Source: Protonemura montana
Lineage: Eukaryota; Arthropoda; Insecta; Plecoptera; Nemouridae
Reading direction: 5' to 3'
Assembly: GCA_947568835.1 (NCBI GenBank)
Contig: OX387603.1
Location: 11,556,651-11,620,650 of the forward strand
Length of the DNA stretch: 64,000 bases
Part shown: positions 1 to 11,871 of the stretch, one piece after another
Position numbering within the stretch: position 1 is the stretch's first letter
Layout of the letters: every line of letters starts with the position of its first letter
The notes under the pieces: model-generated
What the model saw: only the letters and a program-made list of their open reading frames with translations
The model's database searches: none
What the model was told of the DNA's origin: nothing
Translations under genes and position numbers: made by a program

Positions 1-1049
1 ACCTCTCCTTCCCTTCCCTTTTTTTGGGGAGGCCGTGCCACAAGTGCCCCATGCACAAACCGCCACTGCACTACACTGTTATTGAAACTTTTGTATGTCT
101 TAGTAGTTGGTAGGTAGATGCACTCTGAAAACAATCCACATGAAAAATCTGTGATGATAACCTTGTGACGATAAACGAGTTCTCTTTTCAGAAGTTGCAT
201 TGCGCTTTAACGATGTGTGCAAATTTTACATTTTTCTTGCAACTTGGTTTTCTAGCATTCTTAATAGTATTTGAAACAAATGTCTTTTCTTGGAGCTCTA
301 ATAGCAACCTCCACTGGCTAAAAATATGAATTGGATAATTTAAAAAAAAAAACAGCATTTTCTCTTTACGACAAATATAAATGAAAAAAAAAACGCCATT
401 ATTCCATTGTTTGAGAAAAGTGTATGCTTCGTTTTGATAATGCAGTTTTCTGTTATCTTAAACATATTATCAAAAACTATAATTAAAAAAAGAAAAAACT
501 TTTAGTATAAAACTATAAATACACAACATCTTGAATGGCAATCTTTGAACATTGTACACTTCTATTTTGTCTGAATTTTATGTTGTGTCTGGTTTATATC
601 AAATTTAAGAGCCCTTTTTGGTTATACCATATTTGAAGATGCCGAATTAAGATAAAGGTACACCATGATCACTATAATGCAGGCTCTGGTCACCAAATTG
701 ATCATTAGCCTATTCTATTTCAACCAGACTTTATCTCAACAAAACATCTTGATGGTTTGTTTGGGAATAAGAAAAAAAGAGGAAAGGCGCAGCTTACCAG
801 AAACTTAAAAAATAGTTGCTTGGTACCACTACGTTGTTTTGGTACTATCAGTGAACCATGTAACAACATATATTTTTTCGAGTTTCTGGCAATTTGAGCT
901 CTACCTTCCCATACTTTCTCCTTATCTTACCAATAATTATTCAGTCTTTTGACATTAAAACTAAATTTAACCTTTTTGGGGGATTTTTTTCTGAGTCCAT
1001 AAGTGTAATATGTAGATTGTCTTGATGGAACTTTATTTTTGCATTGCAG
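1..1049 (+). other. Intron upstream of the SH3 terminal exon
   Basis: AT-rich non-coding sequence ending in a T-rich tract and TTGCAG at 1044-1049, the acceptor for the following exon. I found no further exon of the SH3 gene here; the donor lies left of the window. Nothing else is recognisable. Confidence 0.6.
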
Positions 1050-1184
1050 GAGGGTGCTGAGATAAAGGTTACCAGCCAAGTGAACAGTGACTGGCTGTTC
1101 GGAGAATACGGAGGAAAAAGCGGGCAATTTCCTGCCACATTCATTGATCACATTCCTCCAAATTTACCAGTCAAGAAAATGTAG
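1050..1184 (+). CDS. SH3-domain protein, C-terminal exon (partial)
   Basis: This is a terminal coding exon of 45 codons in phase 0 after the acceptor TTGCAG, ending in TAG at 1182-1184. The translation carries the second half of an SH3 domain: an acidic EGAEI strand, the conserved DW of the ligand pocket (NSDWLFGEY), a glycine turn (GGKSGQFP) and the closing ATFIDHIPP strand, followed by a short basic tail PNLPVKKM. SH3 domains bind proline-rich ligands, usually in cytoskeletal or endocytic adaptors. The first half of the domain (the ALYDY motif) must lie in an exon left of the window. A C-terminal SH3 with no further domain fits SH3D19, intersectin-like or dynamin-binding adaptors, but the family cannot be fixed from 44 residues. 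The 74-aa open frame on the opposite strand is a shadow. Confidence 0.8.
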   Translation, partial: EGAEIKVTSQVNSDWLFGEYGGKSGQFPATFIDHIPPNLPVKKM

Positions 1185-1558
1185 AATCTTTTGAATTCTT
1201 CTAAGCTTATTGTCTTAAGTTAAAAATAGTTTAGGAAGATGTAATTTGTACCTTATCAATAAGATGCCTGGGTTCGGATGAGATTTCCATTTTTTGTACT
1301 GGCATTCGTATACTCCAAGCAACCTGATGCAAATATTCTTTAAAGAAAATACCAATGATAGTGTTTTTGGAAGAATTTTCTAAGGTGCTGACTGTGCTGC
1401 TTTAAGATAATGGCGTGCCTTGGTGAGAATTCGAGTTAACTAATTAAAAACATAGCGTTAAGTCAAGGTTTCAAAAGCCAATGGGAGTGCCTCTTAAATT
1501 ATATCAGTGATAATTATATTTGCTTATGAAATAATACTATAAATATAATAGCAATAAA
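1185..1558 (+). other. 3' UTR of the SH3 gene with AATAAA
   Basis: Sequence after the TAG stop is AT-rich and non-coding. The first clear polyadenylation hexamer AATAAA is at 1553-1558, about 370 bases downstream of the stop, so the transcript probably ends a little after 1570. Confidence 0.55.
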
Positions 1559-4319
1559 GATATAATTGATAGCAAAATTTAACCTCGTGTTTTATTCCAT
1601 ACTGTTTTGTCACATACTTAATTTTATCCAGGCTCTTCATTTGAGCAGAAAATCTTCAAATGTGTTTGGATTGGCAGAAACCTGCATTGGCAGGAATGTG
1701 TTGGCCGAAAGCTGGACAAAGCTCCAAACAATAACTTTACCGACAAAGTGGAGCATGCTACTATAAGATGGAGTCACCGTCGTTTCAAATGTTGAGTTAT
1801 AGAATTTCGTTATTTCTTGTTTTTGAGACTGGTTCACGCTCAATTAATCTCAGTGAATATATTATTTATGTTAATATTATATGTTAACCCCAACTGTTGA
1901 TAAACGTTTATTGACATTTTGAGTAATAACAATTTAATTGTAGTTGTTTGTTAAAAAGAACGGATGCAAGCTCCATCAAGTGGCTTAGAATGAAGTTTAA
2001 TATCAACGCTGGCCGTCTGGCTGTACCTATAAACTCAATGTCGTAGTTTTGTAGTCTTACGTTGTCTACTTCCTAGTTCCTACAGCCGTGAACCATGAAG
2101 AATCAAATCGACTATTCCAATCTGTCCGCGGTAGATCTGATAAAAATAACAGTGAGATTTTAGATACCTTAAAAAAAACTCTTTAAAACTAGGTTTTGAA
2201 TGCTAAGTCTAGATCAACTAATATTCAGATCGGGGGTTCAGATCAGGAATTCAAGTATTCAGGTAAAATTAGTCAATATTTACCTTGGATTCAAAACCCA
2301 GCATTAAAAAGCCTTTTTCTGAACTACTGCTAAGGTTAAATAAAATCGACATAAGATTGAAAACCACAATAGTTTTGACGAGAAACCTGGATAATGTCAA
2401 TTATCGACAGTCATTACGAAAATTTACATTTAATAATTAAGAGTCAGCAGTTGATAGCAAAAAACTTTACATACGAGATTTATTTTCAATTAAAACTAAT
2501 AACATACTCCATTCGCTAGTGTAGCTTTCTGAATCTTTTCCAACATTAAACAGAATAAAATCTGCTTATTTTGTCACATTTTTTTAAATTGCCAATTCCT
2601 TAACACTCTCTAACCATTTGCTCCGACATTGATTTCTTACCATCCTAAAAGAAAGGGTAGACATAAATCACACACTGTTCAACCTTTAAAATTCGTTTCC
2701 CTTTATTTTTTACTAACGTCGTTTGTATTGTTTTTTAAGAGTTGATAAAGGGGTTATGATTAAAGGGCTCACACTAACGTACAGCAGCCCCGTCCAATAA
2801 GAGTTAATACATCTCAAGGACTTTAAATATAGGATTGGTATTCTATCACTGACATATTAAAAAACATAACTTTATCAGTACATGAATCTTTAGTCTCAAC
2901 TTATGGAGCAAATAGTCACGAAATGTAGCACATGTGCCACTGTACAAAACAAATTTGAAGCAACTCTATAACTCTGAACTACTAAATTATCTGCAATTGC
3001 CTACGCGCAGACATAATACAAATGATACATTCTATTCCCAAAGGCAAAATATTAAAGCTCCTATATTATCAATTTTAATAGTACATAATATATTACATTA
3101 TTTATAATAATTATTATCACGTTACTCTAAGGGTAAGTAGCTTTAGCTAAGTTCTGTAGATCTGCAGTCTCCTGCTATATATTGGGACCCTTTTATAAGT
3201 ATATATATCTCATAACAATGATGTCTAATTCATTATGCTGAGTCAACTTCTATTCTCTAAATAGGTACATAGATGGGATTTAAATTCAGTGAGTATTCAT
3301 TTGAGTTGTGTGACTAATAATAATAATGTAAAACTATCTACTTATTTGGGGTAAACACGTATTCCCAAGATTTGAAATGCGTAACTAGCCTACATTCAAA
3401 TACAATTTATTTTGTTTAAAAATGTTTCCGGAATGAATTCCTTCCGTTCTGAGTCAAATTGGTGCTTGCAATTAGTGGTACAAGATTTTGTTGATTGCCA
3501 GTATTTGTGAGGTACTACCACCTACTTTATACACTTTAATTTAATGTTTTATCTGTCTGCAATTTGATTATAGTACTGCCTGACAAACGCTGCTTGACAA
3601 ATTCAAAATGTTTGCAATGTAAATTATTTCTGTAATATTAACAGACGTGGAGTTTTCAAAGTAGGCAGTAACTGCAAAGCAAATTTTTACTGTCGGCATT
3701 CTATGTTAACATTGATCAGAACAAAACCAGCTAAAAAATTATGAAACTACTCTACTTGAGTCAATTATTTAATTATTCTACCATAAAATGTAATATTGAA
3801 AACTAGAAGAGAAGATGTTAAAATGTACTCACGAAATGTAGACAACCAAGCTCATGATTTGCAATGATATTTTTTAGTAAATATAAAACAGCTAACAAAT
3901 TTATATTAAAATACTTTAAATAAAAGATCCTAATGGCAAATCAATAATCTCCAACCAATGTACATTCGATTTTCAAAACCACTGCAAAATAAGTGGTGTT
4001 ATACAATGCCCACTTCCATCAAAAACATAACTTGCTACAAAAACTAGGTAACTCGTAAGATTAGCACTACAATTATTCCATAACTAACATTCATGGATGG
4101 AAAACTGGCAGCGACACAATTGGTCGCAACATTTTACAAATATTCCAATTCCAACTTCAAGTTTTCAAACGAAGCCACGTTTAATGTTTGTCTTGCCAAC
4201 GCATCCCAGCGTTTAATGGGCATTTTGTGGCAGGGCACTGATTTAATAATAGCCATATTGATGTGGCATAGAGTAGATTTTCTTTTGTCAAACGTCGAAG
4301 TAACTATGGCTGGATGCGT
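1559..4319. other. Intergenic region between convergent SH3 and CHIC genes
   Basis: AT-rich sequence with no supported exon. It holds repeat family 1 copy A (1734-2035). It should also include the 3' UTR of the minus-strand CHIC gene; minus-strand AATAAA candidates are at 3406-3411 and 2702-2707. Small open frames here have no splice or composition support. Confidence 0.5.
1734..2035 (+). repeat. Dispersed repeat family 1, copy A
   Basis: Shares ACTTTACCGACAAA at the left, TCACCGTCGTTTC, AATTTCGTTATTTC and a right end resembling CTGTACCTATAAACTC with copies B-E. About 300 bases, no open frame, no terminal inverted repeat. A non-autonomous transposable element is inferred. Confidence 0.65.
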
Positions 4320-6057
<1,738 letters not shown>

Positions 6058-6619
6058 TATTACGGTAGCCTTTTAATAGAAATCAAAATAATAACATGCC
6101 TTCCCCTGACAATCGTAGGAAGTCTTGCCAACATTATAATTTTCCACTAACTATTTGCAGGTTGCGTCACTGCAGTACTCAGCCACATTACAAATTAATA
6201 ACCGCCTATCACCCCTATCACCATACTATGGACCTTTCGCAACTAAATTAAACTTTACTTGCGAAGTACCTTCTTATTTACGTGATGACTTTGAAGTATT
6301 TATTTACAGCATGATCTGTCCATGATCTGTGATAGCCACATGTGTAATTTTAAATGCATATTTATTATTTAATAGCCTCTTTCATCTTTGGTGGCAAGCG
6401 TAATGCAGGAAATGTATTCTCAAAACGTTGATTTCAATTTTGATTTTTGAGAAGGTGAACTGCTAGCCTACTTACTAGTTTCTAGCATGCTGTGGGCAGA
6501 TGACATTGTTGCATCTAATTTTGTTTCAAAGATCATATTTCTGGCCTCATTTATTTTGATTTGGAAAAAATAATTTTTGGCAAAAATTTGCTATTTTATA
6601 ATCGCCATTCTTCTTCGAA
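6058..6619. promoter_or_regulatory. Divergent promoter region between CHIC and the 300-aa gene
   Basis: The two start codons face away from each other across about 560 bases of AT-rich sequence with no coding exon. Both transcripts must start in this interval, so a shared bidirectional promoter is the simplest reading. I see no convincing TATA box at a usable distance from either start; 5' UTR boundaries cannot be set from sequence alone. Confidence 0.45.
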
Positions 6620-7792
6620 ATGGCAGCGACGATATCGTCGTCGAACGCAAAAGTTGAAATCCATCGAACCATAAGCTCGTTGCCCTTGGATGATCCTAGC
6701 GCAGCATGGGAACTTCTAAAGTGTGGCCTGGAAAGCAAGATCGGAAAAAACCAGTACATGTGTGTTCCATTTATAACAGACGACGGAGCATTTGACATAA
6801 CTACAGTTTTTGTCAAGGTTGAACAGGTATGAAACACTAGAGATCATGAGTGTCAATAAAATAACATTGCCTGTGTACTTAGTAAAAGTTTCAGCTACCA
6901 GCCGATTTAAATGCACTTTATTTTTTCTTGGAAAGTCTGGGAGACCAGGAATGCGTAATCGCACTTATAAGGCCCTTGGTAAGATTGAGAATATGCTCAA
7001 TAGAGATAATTCATTTGAAGTTTGGCATGACATCAGCGAGCGTATTCCAGATGCCACTCCGTTTGACTTACACACCCCATTTGAGGTAAGTTTTCTACCA
7101 TACTCAATCAACCCATATTCCATGCAGACTTAACAAGGCTAAAACTGTTATTTTTATTACAGGTAGTAGTGAGGGACGATGTCAATCACATTTGCGTGTC
7201 AACAGTCTTCAGAGATATTACCAAACAAACACTTCCCAGTGAATATTCAGTTAGAAGAGCAATCCAACTTGACAGTTCTGTAACTCCTGAACTGGAAACA
7301 GCAAAAAAGATCTATATGGTTGATGAAGTAGTTTTGGCGAGGAACATTGAAATCCGAATTCATGTTGGGGAGGATGCACGCAGTTTCTTTCGTGAAGCAC
7401 CTCACACAATCGCTTTTCATTATAAAAAACTAAAATTGAATGAAGAGAAAATGGTACTTCGTGCAGTGACGGTGAGTGAAAATTGTCATCTGCTGACAAA
7501 GTTTTGAAAACATGACTATTAGTATCATTTCATTAAAGAATTTCTCAACCCGTAGGCAAAGGTGAATTCTCTGCGAACTAATTGGCAACGGGCCCCAGGT
7601 TATGAAGATCAAGATTCAGGATTTGTTGCATCATCTGCCCGACCAAGCAGCGTGTTTGCGATCAACAGGAATCAGTCCGAAAAATCTTCCCTGGAAGATA
7701 ATGAAAATGCAGATGAAGCCTCTGTCAACTCGGGTTCCTTCAATAAGAAAGCCAACGCAACTGATGATGTGATTTCCATTGCAGTAAATTAA
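6620..7792 (+). CDS. Uncharacterised 300-residue protein, four exons
   Basis: Exons 6620-6826, 6936-7085, 7163-7471 and 7556-7792 are all in phase 0 (69, 50, 103 and 78 codons) and end in TAA; AATAAA follows at 7873-7878. Donors are GTATGA, GTAAGT and GTGAGT. For exon 2 only the acceptor TTCTTGGAAAG at 6935 keeps the frame: the nearer TTTCAG at 6893 gives the wrong phase, and the alternative frame meets a stop across the next junction. The first 250 residues look globular, with acidic and hydrophobic segments and no signal peptide or membrane span (for example GKNQYMCVPFITDDGAF, RDDVNHICVSTVFRD, EIRIHVGEDARSFFREAP). The last 70 are Ser/Asn/Glu-rich and probably disordered. I do not recognise the family and assign no function. 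It is head-to-head with CHIC and 0.4 kb upstream of SCOC. Confidence 0.8.
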
Positions 7793-8205
7793 ACCAACTG
7801 ATAACTTTCCAATTGTAATTTATTTTTCAGAAAAGTTTGAAGTAGAAAATACATTTTTGTATTATTCAAAATAATAAAGAGTCCGTGTTATCCTTAAGAT
7901 CCATAAGGATATTTGATGTCTTCCGTGATTCGCTAAAAATAAAAATGTATGTTTTATTCGAAGAACGTTTAAAATTTCACGTGGTTCTGGCGGTAAGTTT
8001 AGTTTCTTTTGCACGATCATGTTGGTACTAGCGGACAACTGCTTTGTTGCGGAAGGGGACTAAAGTAGGATAGGCCCTGCTGGAATTCTGTGTCAAACGT
8101 CAATTGGAGAAATTATGCACTTTTAAGTTGCTCTATGAAAATAAATTGTACTGTAGCCATAATTTAATTAGAAATCGAAAGAACAAGTTATATTTGTGAT
8201 CGAAA
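7793..8205 (+). other. 3' UTR of the 300-aa gene and SCOC upstream region
   Basis: The polyadenylation signal AATAAA at 7873-7878 should end the upstream transcript near 7900. The remaining 300 bases must hold the SCOC promoter and 5' UTR, since SCOC starts at 8206. No TATA box or other element stands out. Confidence 0.45.
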
Positions 8206-9654
8206 ATGTCTCTAATGTCAGGAGCCAAAAGTCAAGATGACATGAGCAATATTCCGCTTGCCGATGATGACCCACAAGGTAAGAATACACACCTACAAAT
8301 GATTAGGTTTCGTACCATGGTATTTGTTTTTTTAGTTTTAGGGCTAGAAGTAAAATAATTACCCGTTTCTCACATAGCTATTTTCCCTGCATCAAATTTG
8401 ACAACACCTTTAACAAAAACATCATTCTCCTGAAGATGACGAGCCGTGCCTCGTCGAAACGTCGAGACGATAGGCCCTTTTTAGGACCAAAAAACTCCTC
8501 AACACAGAGCAAATTGAAAAACATATCTCAACACCTTTAATACATTCTGTGATTGGAGAATCGTACCGTAGATCGATAAGATTGTTATACCGACTTAGCT
8601 GAAATCAATTCACATTGCACCATAAATCTAACAAATGTATTACACGACGTTTATCTCTAGCTATTATTCAAGATGACCTGGAGGGAGTTGATATGTTGAA
8701 TGCATCGGAAGCAATGCTACGTGGACGCAGCTTTGAATCTATTCCATCCACGTTTACAAATGGAAGTAGCAGTCCTGGACCAAACAGCCTGGACCCAGAC
8801 ATAAGCCCAGATGAGCAGGAAGAAAAGGCTCGTCTCATCTCGCAAGTTTTGGAGTTGCAGAATACCTTAGATGGCAAGTAATTTCTCTGTTTCGAACAAT
8901 GAACGCTCAAAACTCCTTATGTTCATAAGCAGCAGTTATATTTACATATAAGTATAAGTTCTGAACTAGTTCTTAGGGGCAATATTGTTGTGAAAGATGA
9001 CAATGCATTTAAACGGGGTAAACACACACTATCCTATCTGTCATGATATGTTTTATAGCACAGTGCTAAGATTTCAAACCAATCTCTGCTGGCGCTTTCT
9101 ACTGTCCTGCTCCGGGGCAGTTGTAAAATTTGCTTGATGATGTCATGCTCTCCATAGGGTTTGCACTAGCTTCAAGTGCAACGCTCCTACCCAGACATGT
9201 GATCACCAGCTGCCAGTGCATTTATTTGTTTCCCAATTCTAAATTCATGGAACAAAAAAAGTGAATCGTGATGGACCCAAGAGTGAGCAACTCTGCCAGT
9301 CAATCAAGTGAAAGTTGCACTGGGGTAGAGTCACATGCCCAGTCGAATCGCATCTCGCGTTTTTTCTTAAGCTGATAGAGAAAATGAGTTAGGAATTTTT
9401 TTAGGCATAGAATATTTGTGTAGTTATTTCAAAAACATACTATCATAGTCCTATTTTTAGTGGCCTAGTTATTTAATGCTCCTAACTAACTTTAAACAAT
9501 GCTTATTTCAGATTTGTCGCAACGTGTAGACAGTGTAAAGGAAGAAAATCTGAAACTGCGATCTGAGAATCAAGTCTTGGGTCAATACATAGAGAATCTT
9601 ATGTCTGCTTCAAGTGTGTTTCAATCAACATCACCGAAATCTAAGAAGAAGTGA
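8206..9654 (+). CDS. SCOC: Short coiled-coil protein (SCOC)
   Basis: Three coding exons: 8206-8278, 8661-8873 and 9512-9654, giving 142 residues. The C-terminal part is almost identical to vertebrate [24 protein letters not shown], then [20 protein letters not shown] and [11 protein letters not shown], a continuous heptad coiled coil of about 60 residues, ending in a basic KSKKK tail. SCOC is a Golgi/trans-Golgi protein that binds ARL1 and UVRAG/FEZ1 and acts in Golgi traffic and autophagy. The N-terminal 75 residues are Ser/Asp-rich and longer than in the short vertebrate isoform. Exon 2 ends at GATG followed by GCAAGT, so intron 2 is a GC-AG intron; the family alignment (NTLDDLS) demands this junction. 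Exon 2 has two in-frame acceptors 12 bases apart. Intron 1 carries a small insertion with a target-site duplication. AATAAA is at 9986-9991. Confidence 0.95.
8402..8540 (+). mobile_element. 115-bp insertion with 12-bp target-site duplication
   Basis: The 12-mer CAACACCTTTAA occurs perfectly at 8402-8413 and again at 8529-8540 and brackets 115 bases. The insert contains CTGAAGA, a 6-bp stem GACGAG/CTCGTC with loop CCGTGC, then GAAACGTC (8430-8463). This arrangement resembles the terminal motif of Penelope-like and other retroelements in arthropods and a degenerate hammerhead ribozyme core. It lies in SCOC intron 1 on the sense strand. Too short to encode anything; probably a 5'-truncated copy. 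Confidence 0.7.
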
Positions 9655-10399
9655 AAAGATAATAGATTTCATAATTCAACTTTTAATTCAAATTCTTGAC
9701 TGTCACCCTCCAAGAACCAACCTAGCAATATTTTACTCTGCACAAATGGCTTAAGTTGCACAGGTTGGAAAAAATGTTTGGATGCTTCATTGAGTTGAGT
9801 TTACAGCTTCTGTGATATATGTTTTTATAATGGTACTGCTTACGTGTGGTTTATTATTTTGAGTATTTCGGCACCTTTATTGCTTTCAAGGAATTGTTAA
9901 TAATAAGTAATATTACGTGTACCTACATTCACCTTATTTAACATACTGCAGGCTTACGCAGTCACTCTAAAAATCCATATTCATAAATAAAGTTATTGCT
10001 AGAAACTGCCCTGTTAACTAGGATCAAATTCAAGCCTAATATCTAACAAGTAATGACAAATCAAGTCTATCTGATTTTACTTACTTTACAAATTATGCAT
10101 GTGAATAGAAAATATATTGTTAATACTTTGGTTATACACCTAATAGCTACATAAATAAAAATAGAGCTTATTAAAAAGAAATGCTTCTGGTGATTTGAAT
10201 TGCCCCCTCCTTGTGAGTAGGCAACCCTAACTACACTTGCGTACGTTGGATGTGTCGAGTCGAGTTGTGTCAAACTGAAACTTCTTCAGTGGTCTTTGAA
10301 GACGAAGTGAGTAAGGTACTCGCACGTGTTGTAAAGTTCTTCCTGATTAGGCAGACTCACATTATTCGCGTATATTAATAGCGGAGATAGACATTAATT
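9655..10399. other. Convergent 3' UTR region between SCOC and FGF
   Basis: SCOC on the plus strand ends with AATAAA at 9986-9991. The FGF gene comes from the other side. On the minus strand the canonical hexamers nearest its stop are at 9876-9881 and 9850-9855, inside the SCOC 3' UTR; a variant AGTAAA is near 10075. The two transcripts may therefore overlap at their tails. No other feature is visible. Confidence 0.45.
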
Positions 10400-11871
10400 T
10401 CATACTCGACGTCTTGGCAAAAATTGAATAGCCTTCTGGCCCCACTTGGTCTTATGACCGGGTTTGGGTTTCCCATCTTTTTTCAGAGCCACGTACCACC
10501 CTAAATGGGCCCATTTTCTTGATAAGTACGTGTTGTATTGTGTGAGAAACGCCTCGACGAAAACGGTGCTGTCGCTGTCCGCGTCTGCCTACATGAATAA
10601 ATGAAATGTGAGTCAACGTTAATCAACCAATCAAAATGTAACTTGTAATAGACTATCAAAACGATTACCTCGCCGTACAGTTTACCGTCGTTATTCATCG
10701 CCAAATAAAAATTAGTCTCCATGCCTCTGATTTTCACTTCGCCGACAATACCGGCCGAAGTAAACTCCAGCATTGCTGAAAATTCAATTCCCTTCTCGTT
10801 ATTCTATTATCTCTAGGATGACTAATTTTGAGCTCTTATGGTAACACTCGTTTTTTACGTATGCCGGGGTACTAACACTTCCTCGAGTCAGGTGGGGAAG
10901 AAAACGAAGGACCAGGATTTTCATATGGCTAGAGCTGTGGATTGCAGCATTTTTCTGTGTGGCATATCAAAGTTAGATGCGCTTCAAAATTTGTGGAAAA
11001 CAATTTTGAATCATTTAGGTTTTGTGTGATTTGGTATTAAGTGTTGGAATTAGGCGATGGCATTTGTTAGTGACCGTCTAACAGATTTCAAAGGGTTAGT
11101 AAGTTGGTTGGGATTTTACATTTCAGGTACCTAATGGTATCTCTGTCACTGCAACCTTGCTCGTTTGCTATCTGGCTGCCAGCTAGCCTCTATCCCACTG
11201 GATACAACTCACATACCCTTAACCAAACTTACCATATTTGTTGTACTCGTCGTCGGTTCCCTTGACCCTCCCGGATGGCATGATCGCGATGTGGAGCCCG
11301 TGTCGTCCCCACAGCATCATCTGCCTACCGTAATTGGTATTGCCACTGGTCATCGGCAAACCTGGGTCAAACCCGATTCGAGACCGAATGGTAGGCCCGC
11401 TTGAAGATGCAGACGATGATGCAGAAGTCGTTGGGTCACATGGTGGGCATCTAATAACAAACACGATGTTTTTCTTGTTTTGAATCGAGGCAATATTAAT
11501 GAAGAGAAACGTTGTTTTCTGTTGGGTGAAGCATCTGCATAAGGATTCAAAATTATAGTAATTATTAGAACCTTAGGGATATTTGCCACCGCTAGACTTG
11601 TTGGGTTCGTGCCCCGAGCCATCGAAAATACTGATGTTTTTGTTTTGCTGTCATCTATTTGATTTGAACCTTCAATAATCTTTTTACCGATGACATTTTC
11701 TCGTCATTCGCCCTTGTTTTCCGACGATTCCCGCATAGTATTTGTTTATGTCAAACAAACATGCTTTGATAACTTGAAATATAAATCCAACACATACCTT
11801 TCTGTCGTTGATATTGGTGCTCGTCTGCTCCTTACATTGCTGTCATCTTCATCTTTCCCTCGATCAGCCAT
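10400..11871 (-). CDS. FGF1-like fibroblast growth factor
   Basis: Four minus-strand exons: 11798-11871, 11233-11450, 10669-10775 and 10400-10588. Phases 2, 1 and 0 join without a break to 195 residues. The beta-trefoil core is complete: LHIAIMPSGRVKG, then GIVGEVKIRGMETNFYLAMN and GKLYGE, and the C-terminal signature YNTYLSRKW, GWYVALKKDGKPKPGHKTKW, QKAIQFLP. FGFs are receptor tyrosine kinase ligands. The first 60 residues are hydrophilic with a run of Ser/Thr/Ala and no signal peptide, as in FGF1, so unconventional release is inferred. An alternative upstream frame at 11622-11350 begins with a hydrophobic stretch, but it does not join the trefoil frame. It is not the dipteran branchless, pyramus or thisbe type as far as length and C-terminus show. 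The gene is convergent with SCOC. Confidence 0.92.

Noticed and set aside
6810..7133. Single long exon reading 6810-7133 for the 300-aa gene
   Set aside because: It includes intron sequence on both sides; the donor at 7086 and acceptor at 6935 keep phase with the neighbouring exons.
8424..8480. Functional hammerhead ribozyme
   Set aside because: Core words and stem II are present, but an extra U follows the core and the third stem lacks the expected A-U pair at the cleavage side. Only a hammerhead-like relic is claimed.
11350..11622. Minus-strand frame starting MARGTNPTSLAV with a hydrophobic stretch, as a possible FGF signal peptide
   Set aside because: It runs into FGF exon 2 in the wrong frame, and no intron of workable size corrects it. 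The exon at 11798-11871 joins in phase.
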